Source: [Mycobacterium] stephanolepidis (lineage in GTDB: Bacteria > Actinomycetota > Actinomycetes > Mycobacteriales > Mycobacteriaceae). From it: a stretch of 64,000 bases of DNA. Positions 47,993 to 57,794 of this stretch are shown one piece after another (the stretch's first letter is position 1; every line of letters starts with the position of its first letter). The stretch covers positions 4,526,001 through 4,590,000 of the forward strand of contig NZ_AP018165.1 of assembly GCF_002356335.1 (NCBI RefSeq), read 5' to 3'. The translations under genes were made by a program, and so were the position numbers. Below the pieces are notes generated by a model. It had not been told where the DNA came from. It worked only from the letters and a program-made list of their open reading frames with translations, and did no database searches.

Positions 47993-49123
47993 CTACCCGA
48001 ACTCCACAATGCTACGAATATTCTTACCCTGCTTCATGTCCCGATATCCCTGAGCGATCTCGTCAAGGGCATAGGTGCGGGTCACCATCTCGTCCGTCCT
48101 GAGTTCACCGCCGGCATAGAGCGCCAACATGGTGGGCACCGCCTCAAACGGACTCCAGTTCCCGTAGATGACGCCCTTGATCGTCTTCTGCATCAGCGTG
48201 ACCATGCTCAGATCCAGTGACACATCCTCGGGGCGGAAGGCGCCCATGCTGGTCATCGCCACCGTGCCGCCCTTACGGATGGAGTCCACGGCGGCGCTGA
48301 GATCGCCCGGCTCCATCCGGCCCACCGTGATCATGGTGGCGTCCGCGCCCTGACCGTTGGTGTAGGAGCGGGCCCGATCGGCGGCCTCCTCCATCGACGC
48401 GAACACCTCGGTCGCGCCGAATGTTTTTGCCGCCTCACGTTTATACGGGACCGGGTCGACCAGGAGAACATTCGCCGCTCCGGAGTGCGCGGCCCCCTGG
48501 ACGGCAGCGGCACCGACTCCGCCCAATCCCATGACGATCACCGTCTGCCCGGGCCTGACCGCGGCGGCGTTGACGGCGGTGCCCCATCCGGTGCCCATCG
48601 CACATCCCAACAGACACAACCGATTCAACGGAAGCTCCTTGGGAACCTTGTACGCGGACTGAACAGAGACGGTGGTGTACTCGCTGAACGCCGAGAGCCC
48701 CAACTGCTGCCCACACGGCTGCCCGTCGAGACGCAGCCGGTAACTGGTGGGGTCGTCGAATCTGGATCCGGTGAGGGCATAGGCACCGGCATCGCAGAGC
48801 TGCTGCATGCCGCGCGAACACCACAGGCAGCGGCCGCAGGCGGGCAGAAACGTCAGCACCACATGGTCTCCGACGGTGAATTGTGTTGTGCCATCGCCGA
48901 CCTTCTCCACAACGCCGGCGCCCTCATGACCTCCGCACATCGGCAGCATCTCGACCGGGAAGTCTCCGGTGGCGATGTGATCGTCAGAATGACACAGACC
49001 GACGGCCGCCATCCGGACCATGATCTCGCCGGGCCGCGGATCTTCCACCTCTACCACACAGGGCTCGAATTCCCCTGGGACGCTACGTATCACCGAGGCA
49101 TGCGAACGACGATAGGATGTCAT
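47993..49123 (-). CDS. NDMA-dependent zinc alcohol dehydrogenase
   Basis: The 376-residue medium-chain dehydrogenase has catalytic-zinc ligands in GLCHSDDH and GGHEGAG, four structural-zinc cysteines in CGRCLWCSRGMQQLC, and the Rossmann motif VMGLGGVGAAAVQGA. The pattern matches actinobacterial NDMA-dependent alcohol dehydrogenases, which hold NAD tightly and reoxidise it with an artificial acceptor in assays. The start overlaps the stop of the MpaB-family gene in an ATGA, so both come from one transcript. Long-chain alcohols are possible substrates. Confidence 0.85.
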   Translation of the reverse strand: MTSYRRSHASVIRSVPGEFEPCVVEVEDPRPGEIMVRMAAVGLCHSDDHIATGDFPVEMLPMCGGHEGAGVVEKVGDGTTQFTVGDHVVLTFLPACGRCLWCSRGMQQLCDAGAYALTGSRFDDPTSYRLRLDGQPCGQQLGLSAFSEYTTVSVQSAYKVPKELPLNRLCLLGCAMGTGWGTAVNAAAVRPGQTVIVMGLGGVGAAAVQGAAHSGAANVLLVDPVPYKREAAKTFGATEVFASMEEAADRARSYTNGQGADATMITVGRMEPGDLSAAVDSIRKGGTVAMTSMGAFRPEDVSLDLSMVTLMQKTIKGVIYGNWSPFEAVPTMLALYAGGELRTDEMVTRTYALDEIAQGYRDMKQGKNIRSIVEFG

Positions 49124-50148
49124 GCATTCGCCCGCTGGGCACGCCGAACGGCAGACGGTTCGCCCTTGTCGTGCGCCGCGAAGTTGGCCAGTTCACGGCC
49201 GCGCATCCGGTTGATCACTCGCTGATGTTCGCGGGCATGGTAGGCAAGCGGCGAATAGGTGACACGCTCGGGCAGCACCCGAGCGGCGGCGCGATAAGCG
49301 GTGAAGAACCTACGCAGCAGACGCTCGTCCCGCTGGGTCCATGCGACGCCGAGAATGTCACGCACGCGCTGATCCATGGCCCCAAAGGTCAGGACGAAGA
49401 AGACACGGGAAATCGGTGCCAGCACGGGCTTTAACGCCGCGACCACGAGACTCGAGGGAACCCAACGCGGGAGCCGGCGCACCAGCGGTGAATCCTCGAT
49501 GCCGCTCAAGGGATCAACCAGCTTCCCCAGATTCTCCGCGACCGCAGGATGATTGATCAGAGCCTGCTCGACCATGCGGTCGTAGTACTCCCAGAACTCC
49601 ACGCGGGTCCTGGGATACCCACGCTCGGGCACCTGAGTGATGCGGGCCAGTAGGCGATTGTCCTGAAAGAGCTGCTCGTCTTCCTCGTCGGTCAGGTCCC
49701 GTCCCAGGAATCGCGGTGTCACCCGACGGCCCGCCACATACGCCGTCGCGATCACCCAGGCGTACGCCTCGGGGTCGAGTGCGCTGATGTGCTTGCCCCT
49801 CCTACTGCCGCTCTCACCCTGCATCTGCAGCGGCTTATGCATCGTGCGCAACCAATAGCCCTGTTCGATCGCGGCCTTGCCCCCGAAGATCCACTGCTGT
49901 ACCGCATCGAAGGAACGGATCGCCCGGCCCGCCGGGTCTCGATCTGCCACCGAATACCGATCGGTCACGTCCCCGATCACCGGATGCATGCCCTGCATGA
50001 TGAAAGCCGCACCTACCGCGGGCAGATACAGCCATTGCCCGCCCAGGGACGCGGTCAGACCGAGGGGATCGAACAGCTCGGGCACCGGCTGCGCCCAATC
50101 TCGCGATACCGAGTCCTGCGTTGCCGGGGACTCCACCAGTGCAGTCAC
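49120..50148 (-). CDS. MpaB/DUF2236-family oxygenase-like protein
   Basis: The 342-residue protein resembles DUF2236 proteins, the family of latex-clearing protein Lcp and MpaB: VWPAVGAAFIMQG-like N-terminal segment, HP in MQGMHPVIGDVTDRYS, and a helical region with WVIATAYVAGRR. The proximal heme-like residues cannot be placed with certainty. Members cleave C=C bonds or carry out oxygen-linked reactions. The GTG start at 50148 follows AAGGAGG. It begins the operon that includes the alcohol dehydrogenase. Confidence 0.78.
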   Translation of the reverse strand: MTALVESPATQDSVSRDWAQPVPELFDPLGLTASLGGQWLYLPAVGAAFIMQGMHPVIGDVTDRYSVADRDPAGRAIRSFDAVQQWIFGGKAAIEQGYWLRTMHKPLQMQGESGSRRGKHISALDPEAYAWVIATAYVAGRRVTPRFLGRDLTDEEDEQLFQDNRLLARITQVPERGYPRTRVEFWEYYDRMVEQALINHPAVAENLGKLVDPLSGIEDSPLVRRLPRWVPSSLVVAALKPVLAPISRVFFVLTFGAMDQRVRDILGVAWTQRDERLLRRFFTAYRAAARVLPERVTYSPLAYHAREHQRVINRMRGRELANFAAHDKGEPSAVRRAQRANA

Positions 50149-50166
50149 AACGAAACCTCCTTGTGT

Positions 50167-50186
50167 CGTTACCCGAAAAGCTAACG
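50167..50186. promoter_or_regulatory. Candidate TetR operator
   Basis: CGTTA-N10-TAACG lies in the 78-bp gap between the divergent MpaB-family gene (start 50148) and the TetR gene (start 50227). The arms are short, so this is tentative. Confidence 0.4.
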
Positions 50187-50226
50187 TGAACACCAGGTCG
50201 CATATAAGTCTCATCTGGGAGACGTC

Positions 50227-50850
50227 ATGGCATCGGAAAATCGCAGTTCACGGCTACGCAAGGCGCCACAGCAGCAGCGATCGCGGGAACTGGTCGCAAA
50301 AATCGTGGCGGCGACCGGCCAGCTGCTGCGCACCGAAGGCCCCGAGGCCATCACCACCAACCGCATTGCCGCCATCACGGGTATCGGCAAGGGCTCGATC
50401 TATCAGTACTTCAGCACCAAAGACGACATCATCATGGCCGCGATCCGGGATGCCGCTGACCGACAGCTTCCGGGTGTCCGGTCGGCGCTGGCGGCCAACG
50501 CATTGACGCCACCACATCAGATGATGGACTCAGCGATCGACATGTTGATCGCATTCACCACCGACAACGCCCCGACCCTGCGCTATCTCAACGAGAATCC
50601 CGAGTTCGCGCGGGAGGTCGAGGCCAGCTCGAATATGCCGGTACTGATGCAGACGATGATGACCCTGCATGTTCAGCAGTATCGCGATCAGTACCACGCC
50701 GATCTTGAAGCGGAGACCATCGCGTGGCTCTTCATCAACTCGGCGATCACCACCACGCTGATGTTCTTCCAGACCGACCGCAGTCCGATCGATCTCCAAC
50801 AACTGCGGATGGGCCTCACACGAATGGCATACGGTCTGCTGACTTCGTAG
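50227..50850 (+). CDS. TetR-family transcriptional regulator
   Basis: The 207-residue protein has the TetR helix-turn-helix AITTNRIAAITGIGKGSIYQYF (about residues 41-62, split here by the turn) and a helical ligand domain. It is divergent from the MpaB-alcohol dehydrogenase operon and probably represses it. The start ATG 50227 is at the usual place; the N-terminus has basic residues SSRLRKAPQQQRSRE. The inducer is unknown. Confidence 0.86.
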   Translation: MASENRSSRLRKAPQQQRSRELVAKIVAATGQLLRTEGPEAITTNRIAAITGIGKGSIYQYFSTKDDIIMAAIRDAADRQLPGVRSALAANALTPPHQMMDSAIDMLIAFTTDNAPTLRYLNENPEFAREVEASSNMPVLMQTMMTLHVQQYRDQYHADLEAETIAWLFINSAITTTLMFFQTDRSPIDLQQLRMGLTRMAYGLLTS

Positions 50851-50868
50851 CCGTGCCGGAGGGCTCCC

Positions 50869-50960
50869 AAAAAATTAGGTAGCCCCGCGCCGCCGTCGGG
50901 TCGGGGGGTCGGACGGTGGCGCGAGGCTACCCATGTATCGACACCTACTTCCAGAGCGTT
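50869..50960 (-). ncRNA. Candidate small RNA with C-rich-loop terminator (F6-like by position)
   Basis: On the minus strand, a 20-bp nearly perfect stem (arms 50912-50931 and 50878-50897) closes a 14-base loop CGACCCCCCGACCC and is followed by T6 (50869-50874), a strong intrinsic terminator. The fadA2 gene has its own terminator upstream at 51016-51052, so this second one should end another transcript starting in between, about 90-150 nt long. In M. tuberculosis the F6 sRNA lies just downstream of fadA2, as I recall. The 5' end is a guess, as no clear promoter was found. Confidence 0.5.
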
Positions 50961-51015
50961 ACAGCCTCTCCGAAAAATCTTGAAACTTTTTTTGACCAGA
51001 TTCCGAGAATGACAA

Positions 51016-51052
51016 ACCCCCGGTCAAAGGCATGGAGCCGATGACCGGGGGT
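51016..51052 (-). terminator. Terminator hairpin after fadA2
   Basis: ACCCCCGGTCA (51016-51026) pairs perfectly with TGACCGGGGGT (51042-51052) 22 bases after the fadA2 stop. TTTGTC follows on the minus strand. Confidence 0.75.
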
Positions 51053-51073
51053 CTCGATGAGTGCTTAAGCCAC

Positions 51074-52405
51074 TCAGGCTTCCAGGATTGCGGTCACGCC
51101 CTGGCCGCCCGCGGCGCAGACCGAGATGAGTCCGCGGTACGTGCCGGTCCCGCCGTTCTCCTTCTTCTTCTCGGCGAGCTGCTTGGCCAGCTGGGCCACG
51201 ATGCGGCCTCCGGTGGCCGCGAACGGGTGCCCCGCCGCCAACGACGAGCCGTTGACGTTGAGCTTGGAGCGGTCGATGGCACCCAGTGGCTTATCGAGGC
51301 CGAGTCGCTCCTTGCAGTAATCCGCCGACTCCCACGCCTGCAGTGTCGCGAGCACCACCGAGGCGAAGGCCTCGTGGATCTCGTAGAAGTCGAAGTCCTG
51401 CAAGGTCAGGCCGTTGCGGGCCAGCAGACGCGGCACCGCATAGGTCGGCGCCATCAGCAGACCATCGGGACCGTTGATGTAATCCACCGCCGCGGTCTCG
51501 CCGTCGACGAAGTAGGCCAGCACGGGGATACCGCGCTCGGCGGCCCACTCCTCGCTGGACAGCAGCGCCACCGACGCGCCATCGGTCAACGGGGTGGAGT
51601 TACCCGCGGTCATGGTGGCGTCGCCGTGCTTCACACCGAACACCGGCTTCAACGTCGCCAGCTTCTCCACGCTCGACTTCGGGCGCAGGTTGTCGTCGCG
51701 GTACAGCCCCAGGAACGGGCTGATCAGGTCGTCGAAGAAACCACGGTCGTAGGCAGCGGCCATCTTCTGGTGGCTGGCGGCAGCCAGCGCGTCCTGATCG
51801 GTGCGCTTGACACCCATCTGCTTGGCGGTGATGGCGGCATGCTCGCCCATGGACAGCCCGGTGCGGGGCTCGCCGTTCTGCGGAATGTCCACACCGAGCG
51901 CAGCGGGCAGCTTGCCCAGCAGCTTCAGCCGGGTCACGTTGTCCTTGGCGCGACGGATCGCCAGCAGGGTGTGGCGAAGATCATCACCGAAGTTGATGGG
52001 CGCATCGGAGGTGGTGTCCACACCGCCGGCCAGCACCGACTCGTAACGGCCCAGCGCAATGCCGTCGGCACCCACGATGGCCGCCTGCAGACCCGTGCCA
52101 CAGGCCTGCTGCAGGTCGAACGCCTGCGAGTACGGAGAGAGCGGGCTACCCAGCACCGATTCACGGGTGAGATTGAAATCACGGCTCAGTTTGAGCACCG
52201 CACCGGCGATGACGGCGCCCAGGCGCTCGCCCTTGAGGTTGAAGCGATCGGACGCGCCGGTGATGGCGGCGGTCAACATGTCCTGGTTGGAGGCGTTCGC
52301 ATAGGCGCCGTCCGAACGTGCGAAGGGGATGCGGTTACCACCGAGAACCGCGACGCGGCGGCGACCTTGCGAAGCGTCTGACTTGCGTGCCGAGCTAGTT
52401 GCCAC
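51074..52405 (-). CDS. fadA2: Acetyl-CoA acyltransferase FadA2 (thiolase)
   Basis: The 443-residue thiolase has the acylation Cys in [11 protein letters not shown] (about 99), the active His in FYEIHEAFA, and the second Cys in SVCAAGGQG near the end. It corresponds to Rv0243 and cleaves 3-ketoacyl-CoA or makes acetoacetyl-CoA. GTG 52405 (preceded by GGAGAGAC) is chosen; a frame reaching 52444 enters the operator. It is divergent from fabG4, with the CTTACTC palindrome at 52446 between them. Confidence 0.93.
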   Translation of the reverse strand: MATSSARKSDASQGRRRVAVLGGNRIPFARSDGAYANASNQDMLTAAITGASDRFNLKGERLGAVIAGAVLKLSRDFNLTRESVLGSPLSPYSQAFDLQQACGTGLQAAIVGADGIALGRYESVLAGGVDTTSDAPINFGDDLRHTLLAIRRAKDNVTRLKLLGKLPAALGVDIPQNGEPRTGLSMGEHAAITAKQMGVKRTDQDALAAASHQKMAAAYDRGFFDDLISPFLGLYRDDNLRPKSSVEKLATLKPVFGVKHGDATMTAGNSTPLTDGASVALLSSEEWAAERGIPVLAYFVDGETAAVDYINGPDGLLMAPTYAVPRLLARNGLTLQDFDFYEIHEAFASVVLATLQAWESADYCKERLGLDKPLGAIDRSKLNVNGSSLAAGHPFAATGGRIVAQLAKQLAEKKKENGGTGTYRGLISVCAAGGQGVTAILEA

Positions 52406-52445
52406 TTGTCTCTCCACTGTTGAGGGGGCAGGATTACCGAGCATT

Positions 52446-52461
52446 CTTACTCTGGAGTAAG
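52446..52461. promoter_or_regulatory. TetR operator in the fadA2-fabG4 promoter (CTTACTC-TG-GAGTAAG)
   Basis: A perfect 7+7 palindrome with a two-base centre lies between the divergent fadA2 (start 52405) and fabG4 (start 52516). The same arms occur at 58445-58460 before the TetR gene. Confidence 0.75.
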
Positions 52462-52515
52462 TTCTTTGTCGAATTCACCCTAGACCAATCACGGACAACC
52501 ACTAAGGAACGGCAC

Positions 52516-53874
52516 ATGTCCCCCAAGCTCACTGACGACCTCTACGCGCTGCTGGTCAACTCCGGGCCCGGCAACCTGCTCGCCGGCCGCCTGGGTATCC
52601 CGCAGCCCGAGAACCTGCGCCGCTACAAGAAGAGCCAGCCCGCACTGGCCGGGCCCGTGCTGATCGGCGGCGAGGGCCGCCTCGCCGAGCCGCTGCGCGC
52701 CGCGCTGGCCGAGGACTACGACCTGGTGTCCAACAACCTCGGCGGTCGCTGGGCCGACAAGTTCGGCGCCCTGGTCTTCGACGCCACCGGCATCACCACA
52801 CCGGTCGAGCTCAAGGGACTGCACGAGTTCTTCACCCCACTGCTGCGCAATGTCGGCAAGTCGGGCCGTCTGCTGGTCATCGGCACCACCCCGGACAAGG
52901 CAGCCACCACCGACGAGCGCATCGCCCAGCGCGCCCTGGAAGGCTTCACCCGCTCGCTGGCCAAGGAGTTCGGCAACGGCGCCACCGTGCAGCTGGTCTA
53001 CGTGCATCCCGATGCCAAGACCGCCGCCACCGGCCTGGAGTCGACCGTCCGCTTCATCCTGTCGTCCAAGTCGACCTACGTGGACGGCCAGGTGTTCTAC
53101 GTGGGCGCCGAGGACTCCACCCCGCCTGCCGACTGGGACAAGCCGCTGGCCGGGAAGGTCGCCATCGTCACCGGCGCCGCCCGCGGTATCGGCGAGACCA
53201 TCGCCGAGGTGTTCGCCCGTGACGGCGCCGCCGTCGTCGCGATCGACATGCCCTCGGATGACCTGACCGCCGTCGCCCAGAAGGTCGGCGGCACCTCGCT
53301 GGCCCTGGACGTCACCGCGGCCGACGCCATCGATCAGATCACCGCGCACCTCAAGGAGCACCACGGCGGCAAGGCCGACATCCTGGTCAACAACGCCGGC
53401 ATCACCCGCGACAAGCTGCTGGCCAACATGGACGACGCCCGCTGGGACTCCGTCATCGCAGTGAACCTGCTTGCCCCGCAGCGTCTTACCGAGGGCCTCA
53501 TCGCCAACGGCACCATCGGAGAGGGCGGACGCATCATCGGCCTGGCCTCCATCGCCGGTATCGCCGGTAACCGCGGCCAGACCAACTACGGCGCCACCAA
53601 GGCCGGCATGATCGGCATCACCCAGGCGCTGGCCCCGTCGCTGGCCGAGAAGGGCATCACCATCAACGCCGTCGCACCGGGCTTCATCGAGACCAAGATG
53701 ACCGCCGCCATCCCGCTGGCCAACCGCGAGGTCGGCCGCCGCATCAACTCCCTGAACCAGGGTGGAGAGCCGGTGGATGTCGCCGAGACCATCGCCTACT
53801 TCGCCAGCCCCGCCTCGAACGCGGTGACCGGCAACGTGGTTCGGGTCTGCGGCCAGTCCTGGCTGGGGGCGTAA
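52516..53874 (+). CDS. fabG4: High-molecular-weight 3-ketoacyl reductase FabG4
   Basis: The 452-residue protein is the long FabG form: an N-terminal flavodoxin-like domain (about 1-200) and a C-terminal SDR domain starting [20 protein letters not shown] (about 213-232), with [15 protein letters not shown], a Ser in [10 protein letters not shown] and [11 protein letters not shown]. tuberculosis FabG4 (Rv0242c) is 454 residues and reduces 3-ketoacyl-CoA with NADH. The ATG at 52516 follows AAGGAACGG. htdX begins two bases after its stop. Confidence 0.94.
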   Translation: MSPKLTDDLYALLVNSGPGNLLAGRLGIPQPENLRRYKKSQPALAGPVLIGGEGRLAEPLRAALAEDYDLVSNNLGGRWADKFGALVFDATGITTPVELKGLHEFFTPLLRNVGKSGRLLVIGTTPDKAATTDERIAQRALEGFTRSLAKEFGNGATVQLVYVHPDAKTAATGLESTVRFILSSKSTYVDGQVFYVGAEDSTPPADWDKPLAGKVAIVTGAARGIGETIAEVFARDGAAVVAIDMPSDDLTAVAQKVGGTSLALDVTAADAIDQITAHLKEHHGGKADILVNNAGITRDKLLANMDDARWDSVIAVNLLAPQRLTEGLIANGTIGEGGRIIGLASIAGIAGNRGQTNYGATKAGMIGITQALAPSLAEKGITINAVAPGFIETKMTAAIPLANREVGRRINSLNQGGEPVDVAETIAYFASPASNAVTGNVVRVCGQSWLGA

Positions 53875-53876
53875 CC

Positions 53877-54719
53877 ATGGCTCAGCCGTCCGGGCTCCAG
53901 AACATGGTGATGGCGGCAGTGGGTGCACTGCCGTTCATCCCCCGTCCGTCCACCCTGCCCAGCAGGGTTGTTCGGACCCACGGTGTACAAATCGACCCCG
54001 CACACGTCGCCGCCTACGCCAAGGTGACCGGCTTGAGCTTCACCGACAAGGTGCCGGTGACCTATCCGTTCGCGCTGCAGTTCCCCTCGGTCATGGCACT
54101 GGTGACGGGATTGGATTTCCCATTCCCGGCCATCGGCACCGTGCACCTGGAGAACCACATCACCCAGCACCGCGCCATCACCGCGACCGACACCGTCGAC
54201 ATCGAGGTGCGCACCGAGAACCTGCGCGAGCATCGCAAGGGCCTGCTGGTGGACGTCCTGACCGATATCACGATCGGCACCGACACCGTGTGGCAGCAGA
54301 CCATGACGTTCCTGCGTCAGCAGCGCACCAGCCTGTCCGACGGGCCCAAGTCCGAACCGCCCAAGGCAGTCAAACTGCCGCCGCCGAACTCGACACTGCG
54401 GATCAGCGGTGGACAGATCCGTCGGTACGCATCGGTGGGTGGGGATCACAACCCGATCCACACCTCGTCGATCGGCGCGAAGGCGCTGGGCTTCCCGAAG
54501 GCAATCGCTCACGGAATGTTCACCGCCGCAGCAGTTCTGGGGAACATTCAGGGCGAGATCCCCGACGCTGTGCGTTACGACGTCAAGTTCGGCAAGCCTA
54601 TTCTGCTGCCCGCCTCGGTGGGCGTGTGGATCGAGAAGGACGGCAAGGGCTGGGACATCGCCGTTCGCAATCCCAAGAAGGGTGATCCGCACCTGAACGG
54701 AACCATCACCCCGCTCTGA
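53877..54719 (+). CDS. htdX: 3-hydroxyacyl-thioester dehydratase HtdX (MaoC family)
   Basis: The 280-residue protein is the length of Rv0241c (HtdX). It has an N-terminal hot-dog domain and a C-terminal one with the hydratase motif RYASVGGDHNPIHTSSIGAK (about 183-202) containing Asp and His, followed by GFPKAIAHGMF. It dehydrates 3-hydroxyacyl-CoA. It completes a FabG4-HtdX pair able to do the reduction and dehydration steps of chain elongation or, in reverse, of beta-oxidation with FadA2. Confidence 0.92.
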   Translation: MAQPSGLQNMVMAAVGALPFIPRPSTLPSRVVRTHGVQIDPAHVAAYAKVTGLSFTDKVPVTYPFALQFPSVMALVTGLDFPFPAIGTVHLENHITQHRAITATDTVDIEVRTENLREHRKGLLVDVLTDITIGTDTVWQQTMTFLRQQRTSLSDGPKSEPPKAVKLPPPNSTLRISGGQIRRYASVGGDHNPIHTSSIGAKALGFPKAIAHGMFTAAAVLGNIQGEIPDAVRYDVKFGKPILLPASVGVWIEKDGKGWDIAVRNPKKGDPHLNGTITPL

Positions 54720-54732
54720 TAGCACCTCGTTG

Positions 54733-54767
54733 AAGGCCCGCGACCGGTAAATCCGGTCGCGGGCCTT
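54733..54767 (+). terminator. Terminator hairpin after htdX
   Basis: AAGGCCCGCGACCGG pairs exactly with CCGGTCGCGGGCCTT around TAAAT, 14 bases after the htdX stop. The stem is 15 bp and perfect. Confidence 0.85.
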
Positions 54768-54881
54768 CTGCGTTCGCCGGACCCCTTGGGTAATACTCAC
54801 GCTGATCTCGACAGCTGCACTTCGGCGAACCGCTCGTTACGATCGCTCGTCATTTCATGCAGCAAATTCGAGGAGTACGTG

Positions 54882-56000
54882 GTGCCAGCGGACGAGGATC
54901 ACCAAGAAGCGCCATCCGTCGACTGGCGCGCACTGCTGCGACAGCTCCCTTTGTTGAACATCCTCGGCGTCGTCGCCGTCCTCGTGGCGACCACCCTGGT
55001 GGTGGTCAAGAATCTTCCCGACCACAGCACCGACCAGCTACTCAACGTGTCGTATGACCCGACGCGTGAGCTCTACAACGTCCTCGACGGCACCTTCACC
55101 AAGCAGTACAAGGACAAGACCGGCAAGACGATTGAGATCAAGCGCACCAACGGCGGATCGGGGCGCCAAGCCCGCAGTGTCCTGGACGGCAGTCAGCGCG
55201 CCGACGTGGTGTCGCTGGCATCCGTGAGCGATGTGGACACGCTGAGCCTGCGCGGGCTGATCGCGCCCAACTGGCGTCAACGGCTGCCCAACAACTCCAT
55301 CCCCTACACCTCGACCATCGTGTTCGTCGTGCGCAAGGGCAACCCGCGCGATATCCACGACTGGCCCGACCTCGCCAAGGAAAACGTCGCCGTCATCACG
55401 CCGAACCCCCGCACCTCCGGCAACGGGCAGCTCTCCGTGCTCGCGGCATGGGGCTCGGTGGTGACGCGCGGAGGCACCGAAGCGGACGCACGTTCCTACC
55501 TCACGGCGCTGTTCCGCAACGTGGCCGCGCTCGACAGCGGAGCGCGAGGTGCCACCAACACATTCTCGGTTCAACGGCTCGGAGACGTGCACCTGACGTG
55601 GGAGAACGAGGCGATCAACGAGGTGAACGCCAACAAGGGCGAACTCGAGATCATCTATCCGCCGGTGAGCATCCGCGCAGAGCCCGCAGTCGCCTGGGTG
55701 GACGCCAACTTGCACGACACCAAGCGCGCCCCGATCGCCAAGGCGTATCTGGAGTATCTGTTCACCGATGAGGCGCAGGAGGTCGCCGCCCAGCGCGGCT
55801 ACCGTCCGATCAAGCCCGAAATCCTTGCTCGCCACAGCAATACGCTGCCCGCGATAAATCTGTTCCCCATCACGGCAATCGCGACCAGCTGGGACGACGC
55901 ACGACAGAAGTTCTTCTCGGACAACGGGATCTACGAGACCATCCCGCGCACCACCGACCGGGGCACCACCACCTTCGCCTCCGACAGACAAGGACGCTAG
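54882..56000 (+). CDS. Membrane-anchored sulfate-binding-like periplasmic protein
   Basis: The 372-residue protein starts at GTG 54882 (AGGAG six bases upstream). One N-terminal membrane segment at about residues 25-47 lacks a lipobox Cys, so it may stay as an anchor or be a signal peptide. The rest resembles sulfate-binding proteins (Sbp/CysP): [44 protein letters not shown] and FLDDEAQE-like end. No ABC permease or ATPase genes are near; a SulP permease follows immediately after its stop. Confidence 0.82.
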   Translation: MPADEDHQEAPSVDWRALLRQLPLLNILGVVAVLVATTLVVVKNLPDHSTDQLLNVSYDPTRELYNVLDGTFTKQYKDKTGKTIEIKRTNGGSGRQARSVLDGSQRADVVSLASVSDVDTLSLRGLIAPNWRQRLPNNSIPYTSTIVFVVRKGNPRDIHDWPDLAKENVAVITPNPRTSGNGQLSVLAAWGSVVTRGGTEADARSYLTALFRNVAALDSGARGATNTFSVQRLGDVHLTWENEAINEVNANKGELEIIYPPVSIRAEPAVAWVDANLHDTKRAPIAKAYLEYLFTDEAQEVAAQRGYRPIKPEILARHSNTLPAINLFPITAIATSWDDARQKFFSDNGIYETIPRTTDRGTTTFASDRQGR

Positions 56001-57790
56001 ATGCCCTCGGCACTGGGAGTATTCGAGAACTACGACGCGCTCAAGGCCCGTCGCGACATCGTCGCCGGCCTGACGGTGGCGGCGATATCCCTACCCCAAG
56101 CCATGGCCTATGCGCTCATCGCCGGGGTCGACCCGAAGTACGGTGTCTACTCCGCGATCGTGGTCACGGCCATCGCGTCGATCTTCGGGTCCTCGTCGCA
56201 TCTGATCAACGGACCCACAAGCGCCATCTCACTGCTGGTGTTCAGCTCGCTGGCATTCCTGGATCCGGAGAACCGCACCGGACTGTTCGAAGCCCTGTTC
56301 CTGCTGGGTGTGCTGGTCGGTGCCTTCCAGATCCTCATCGCCGTCTTCAAGCTCGGCGACCTCACCCGGTACATCTCCGAGTCCGTCGTCATCGGATTCA
56401 TGGCAAGTGCCGCTCTGCTGCTTGCCATTGGCCAGCTGGCCAATGCTATTGGCGTGCGGGACAAGGGAGATGGGCACATGCAGGTGCTGCAGCGCGCCTG
56501 GCTCACGCTGTTCCATGGCGATGCCGTGAACTACCGCGCGTTGGTCCTGAGCGTCACGGCGGTGGTGTTGGCGATACTCCTGCGCCGCCTGGTTCAACGC
56601 TATGGCCTGCCGCAGATCGACATGCTGCTGGTGCTCATCGTGACGGCGGTCATCGCGTACGCCTACGGCTGGTCGGTGCCGGACGGCACCGGGCATACCG
56701 ATGTGAAGATCTCCGGCAAGATCCCCGCGAGCCTTCCGGAATTCCACATCCCCGAGGTTCAGGTGAGCACCCTCGGCGAGCTATCGCACGGCGCATTGGC
56801 CATTGCGTTCATCGGTCTGATCGAGGCGTTGTCGATTGCGAAGGCCATCGCACACCACACCGGACAGCAGATCGATTACAACCGGCAGATCCTCGCCGAG
56901 GGTCTGGCCAACCTCACCGGCGGCTTCTTCCAGAGCCTTCCCGGGTCGGGTTCATTGTCCCGATCGGCCATCAACTACCAGTCCGGCGCGGCAACCAGAT
57001 TCTCCGGAATCGTCAGTGCGGCAACGGTAACCATCGCGCTACTACTGTTCGCCCCCCTGCTCCGGTATATCCCGCAGGCGGCACTGGCCGGCCTGTTGTT
57101 GGTCACCGCGGTGCGGCTGGTGGACTTCCGGCGCCTCTCGTACGCGCTGAAGGCCTCGCGGTACGACGCCGGACTGGTCATCATCACGGCGGTGGTCGGC
57201 GTGGCCCTGAACCTGGACACCGCGGTGCTGGTCGGTGTGGTGCTCTCCATCCTGCTGTTCGTACCGCGTGCGGCCAAACTCAAGGCTGCCGAGCTCATCG
57301 TCACCGACGAGGGCGTGATCCGTGAGCGGACCCCCAGGACAACCCCGCCGACACCGCCGGCTCGGTACGCGCGTCGTCCCCCGTCATCTACGACCTGGAG
57401 GGCGAGCTGTTCTTCGGCGCGGCACCCGAACTCGACCGCTATCTCGAGGCGCTGCACACCCGGATCCGCGACGAGAATCTGAAGGTCGTGATCCTGAGAT
57501 TGAAGCGGGTACGTCATCCCGACGTGGTCTGCATCGAGCGCCTGGAGCACTTCATTCGAGAGCAACAAGAGCTGGGCGTCACCGTCCTGCTCGCCGGAGT
57601 GCGGCCAGATTCCCTCGCGCTGCTGCACAACGTCGGCTTCACCGATTGGCTCCCCGCCGAGCAGGTGTTCCCCGAGGAAGACCGCGAATTCTCGGCGACG
57701 CTGAAGGCTGTGCGATACGCGCAGACGCGGTTGGCCGAAACACCTTCGGACCCGGCGGCACACCAGGAAAAGCTTTACTACCTGGTGTGA
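56001..57790 (+). pseudogene. SulP-family sulfate permease with frameshift before the STAS domain
   Basis: From ATG 56001, directly after the binding-protein stop, the frame gives a SulP permease: VAGLTVAAISLPQAMAYAL, ESVVIGFMASAALLLAIG, GSGSLSRSAINYQSGAATRF and about 10-12 membrane helices to around residue 430. At the run CCCCC (57331-57335) the frame goes wrong; the STAS domain continues in another frame (IYDLEGELFFGAAPELDRYL, then VVILRLKRV to the stop at 57790). One extra C restores a single 596-codon gene. In the present frame translation runs into unrelated sequence and stops at 57480-57482. It is either a mutation or a sequence error. Confidence 0.85.
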
Positions 57791-57794
57791 GGAC

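Noticed and set aside
51032..52381. 449-codon open frame antisense to fadA2
   Set aside because: Shadow of a thiolase with all catalytic residues; the composition is His/Gln/Arg-rich and has no recognisable motif.
52489..53928. 479-codon open frame antisense to fabG4
   Set aside because: Gly/Val/Asp-rich repeat-like composition with no domain, exactly overlapping a well-supported gene.
57336..57482. In-frame tail of the SulP permease after the C run
   Set aside because: Pro/Arg/Ser-rich nonsense sequence, whereas the next frame encodes a normal STAS domain; it is the product of the frameshift.
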